From NCBI RefSeq assembly GCF_900107545.1, contig NZ_FNQZ01000018.1, forward strand, positions 1 to 51,829: DNA of 51,829 nt, given 5' to 3'. Each line of letters begins with the position of its first letter. Positions within the stretch are counted from its first letter, which is position 1. A program made the translations under genes and the position numbers. This document shows, piece after piece, positions 51,453 to 51,829 of the stretch. Source of the stretch: Pseudobutyrivibrio sp. ACV-2. Its GTDB lineage: Bacteria; Bacillota; Clostridia; Lachnospirales; Lachnospiraceae. The notes below the pieces were generated by a model. That model had not been told where the DNA came from and searched no databases. It saw only the letters and a program-made list of their open reading frames with translations.

Positions 51453-51710
51453 TTATTCATAATGTCCGCGACATGAAATTATACGTATATTTCCGTTCTC
51501 AAAATCATAAACAAGGCGGTCTACATCATTTATTCTACGGCTCCAAAACCCACTGAGGTTTTCCTTTAACGGTTCAGGTTTTCCAATACCATTATATGGA
51601 TCACGTTGGGCATCTTTTATTAGTGAATTAATTCTTTTTAAAGTCTTTTTATCTTGGGTTTGCCAATAAAGATAATCATCCCAACCTCTGTCTTCCCATA
51701 GGATTCCCAT
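51453..51710 (-). CDS. yoeB: YoeB/Txe-family mRNA interferase toxin
   Basis: An 85-aa toxin of full family length. The catalytic residues of YoeB are all at their usual numbers: Glu46 (KPEPLK), Arg65 (VDRLVY), His83 and Tyr84 (CRGHYE). NLSGFWSRRI is the conserved core. It cleaves mRNA on the ribosome when free of antitoxin. ATG 51710 overlaps the antitoxin stop by one base (TAATG). Confidence 0.95.
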   Translation of the reverse strand: MGILWEDRGWDDYLYWQTQDKKTLKRINSLIKDAQRDPYNGIGKPEPLKENLSGFWSRRINDVDRLVYDFENGNIRIISCRGHYE

Positions 51711-51829
51711 TAATCTTCATCCTCCAGTAGTTCATGTTCTTCAAAGTGAGCTTTTCCTGTTTTGATATCATTTGCGATGCCTTCAAGATATCTTATATTT
51801 GATTCAGAATAAAATGGATCTGCAGAGAC
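51710..51829 (-). CDS. YefM/Phd-type antitoxin, C-terminal part (runs off the window)
   Basis: The visible 39 residues read SADPFYSESNIRYLEGIANDI then KTGKAHFEEHELLEDED, the toxin-binding tail of YefM/RelB antitoxins that pair with YoeB. The DNA-binding N-terminal part lies beyond the right edge. Translational coupling to yoeB through TAATG is typical. Confidence 0.85.
   Translation of the reverse strand, partial: VSADPFYSESNIRYLEGIANDIKTGKAHFEEHELLEDED

Noticed and set aside
1-51829. tRNA, rRNA, CRISPR array or known riboswitch
   Set aside because: None recognised on either strand by reading; a covariance-model search could not be run.

Overview
The window looks like a chromosomal stretch from a low-GC, Gram-positive anaerobe of the Lachnospiraceae (Butyrivibrio / Pseudobutyrivibrio / Roseburia type). 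Pointers are strong AGGAGG-type ribosome sites, sigma-A promoters, a DUF5688-type gene, small holin-like toxins, an MptD-type ECF transporter and plant-glycoside catabolism genes. No rRNA, tRNA or CRISPR array was seen. Species assignment is inference.

Region 1 (1-11.3 kb) is a patchwork of short housekeeping and decaying genes. It holds a 32-aa holin-like toxin with a convergent antisense RNA, an XRE/esterase/acetyltransferase operon (acetyltransferase frameshifted), a frameshifted DUF2325-like gene, a hydrolase, a PAP2 phosphatase, a NagZ-type glycosidase, a PRPP-synthetase-like protein, lipoproteins and a VanX-type dipeptidase. NagZ, PAP2 and VanX-like proteins suggest cell-wall turnover. 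A 114-bp direct duplication brackets the NagZ/PRPP segment.

Region 2 (11.3-19.1 kb) is a catabolic operon for a rhamnosyl-glucoside: a divergent AraC regulator, GH1 beta-glycosidase, GPH-family symporter, xylose-isomerase-like epimerase and GH78 alpha-L-rhamnosidase, ending in a clear terminator.

Region 3 (19.1-24.7 kb) contains a cysteine hydrolase, a SprT-like pseudogene, a lipoprotein, a second toxin/antisense locus built like the first, and a membrane diguanylate cyclase. The cyclase is bracketed by two short genes that share a 36-bp translation-initiation region.

Region 4 (24.7-36.2 kb) is a tightly packed, visibly AT-richer, ten-gene same-strand cluster: NodU-type O-carbamoyltransferase, APH-like kinase, a GT4-HAD fusion, a GT4, a TPR-like/GT41-like protein, a CgeB-like glycosyltransferase, a radical SAM protein, an LRR_5 protein, a SAM methyltransferase and a PaaK-like acyl-CoA/AMP ligase. 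Most starts overlap the previous stop. It looks like an acquired locus making a carbamoylated, possibly methylated and aryl/acyl-modified glycoconjugate. I do not recognise the product.

Region 5 (36.2-42.1 kb) is an accessory island. It has a DUF5688 pseudogene with an in-frame stop and two relics, each made of two IS66 transposase C-termini joined head to head at or near a palindrome. Between the relics lies a 3.2-kb cargo: a long XRE-type regulator, a 23-codon amphipathic peptide, a 60-aa protein and a NERD-domain membrane-anchored protein.

Region 6 (42.1-51.8 kb) has an autoregulated XRE/membrane pair, then a TetR-controlled operon with two IrtAB-like ABC half-transporters and a complete MptD-type ECF importer (S, T, A), followed by a YqeY-family gene. 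The right edge carries two truncated gene heads facing each other and a YoeB/YefM-type toxin-antitoxin pair that runs off the window.
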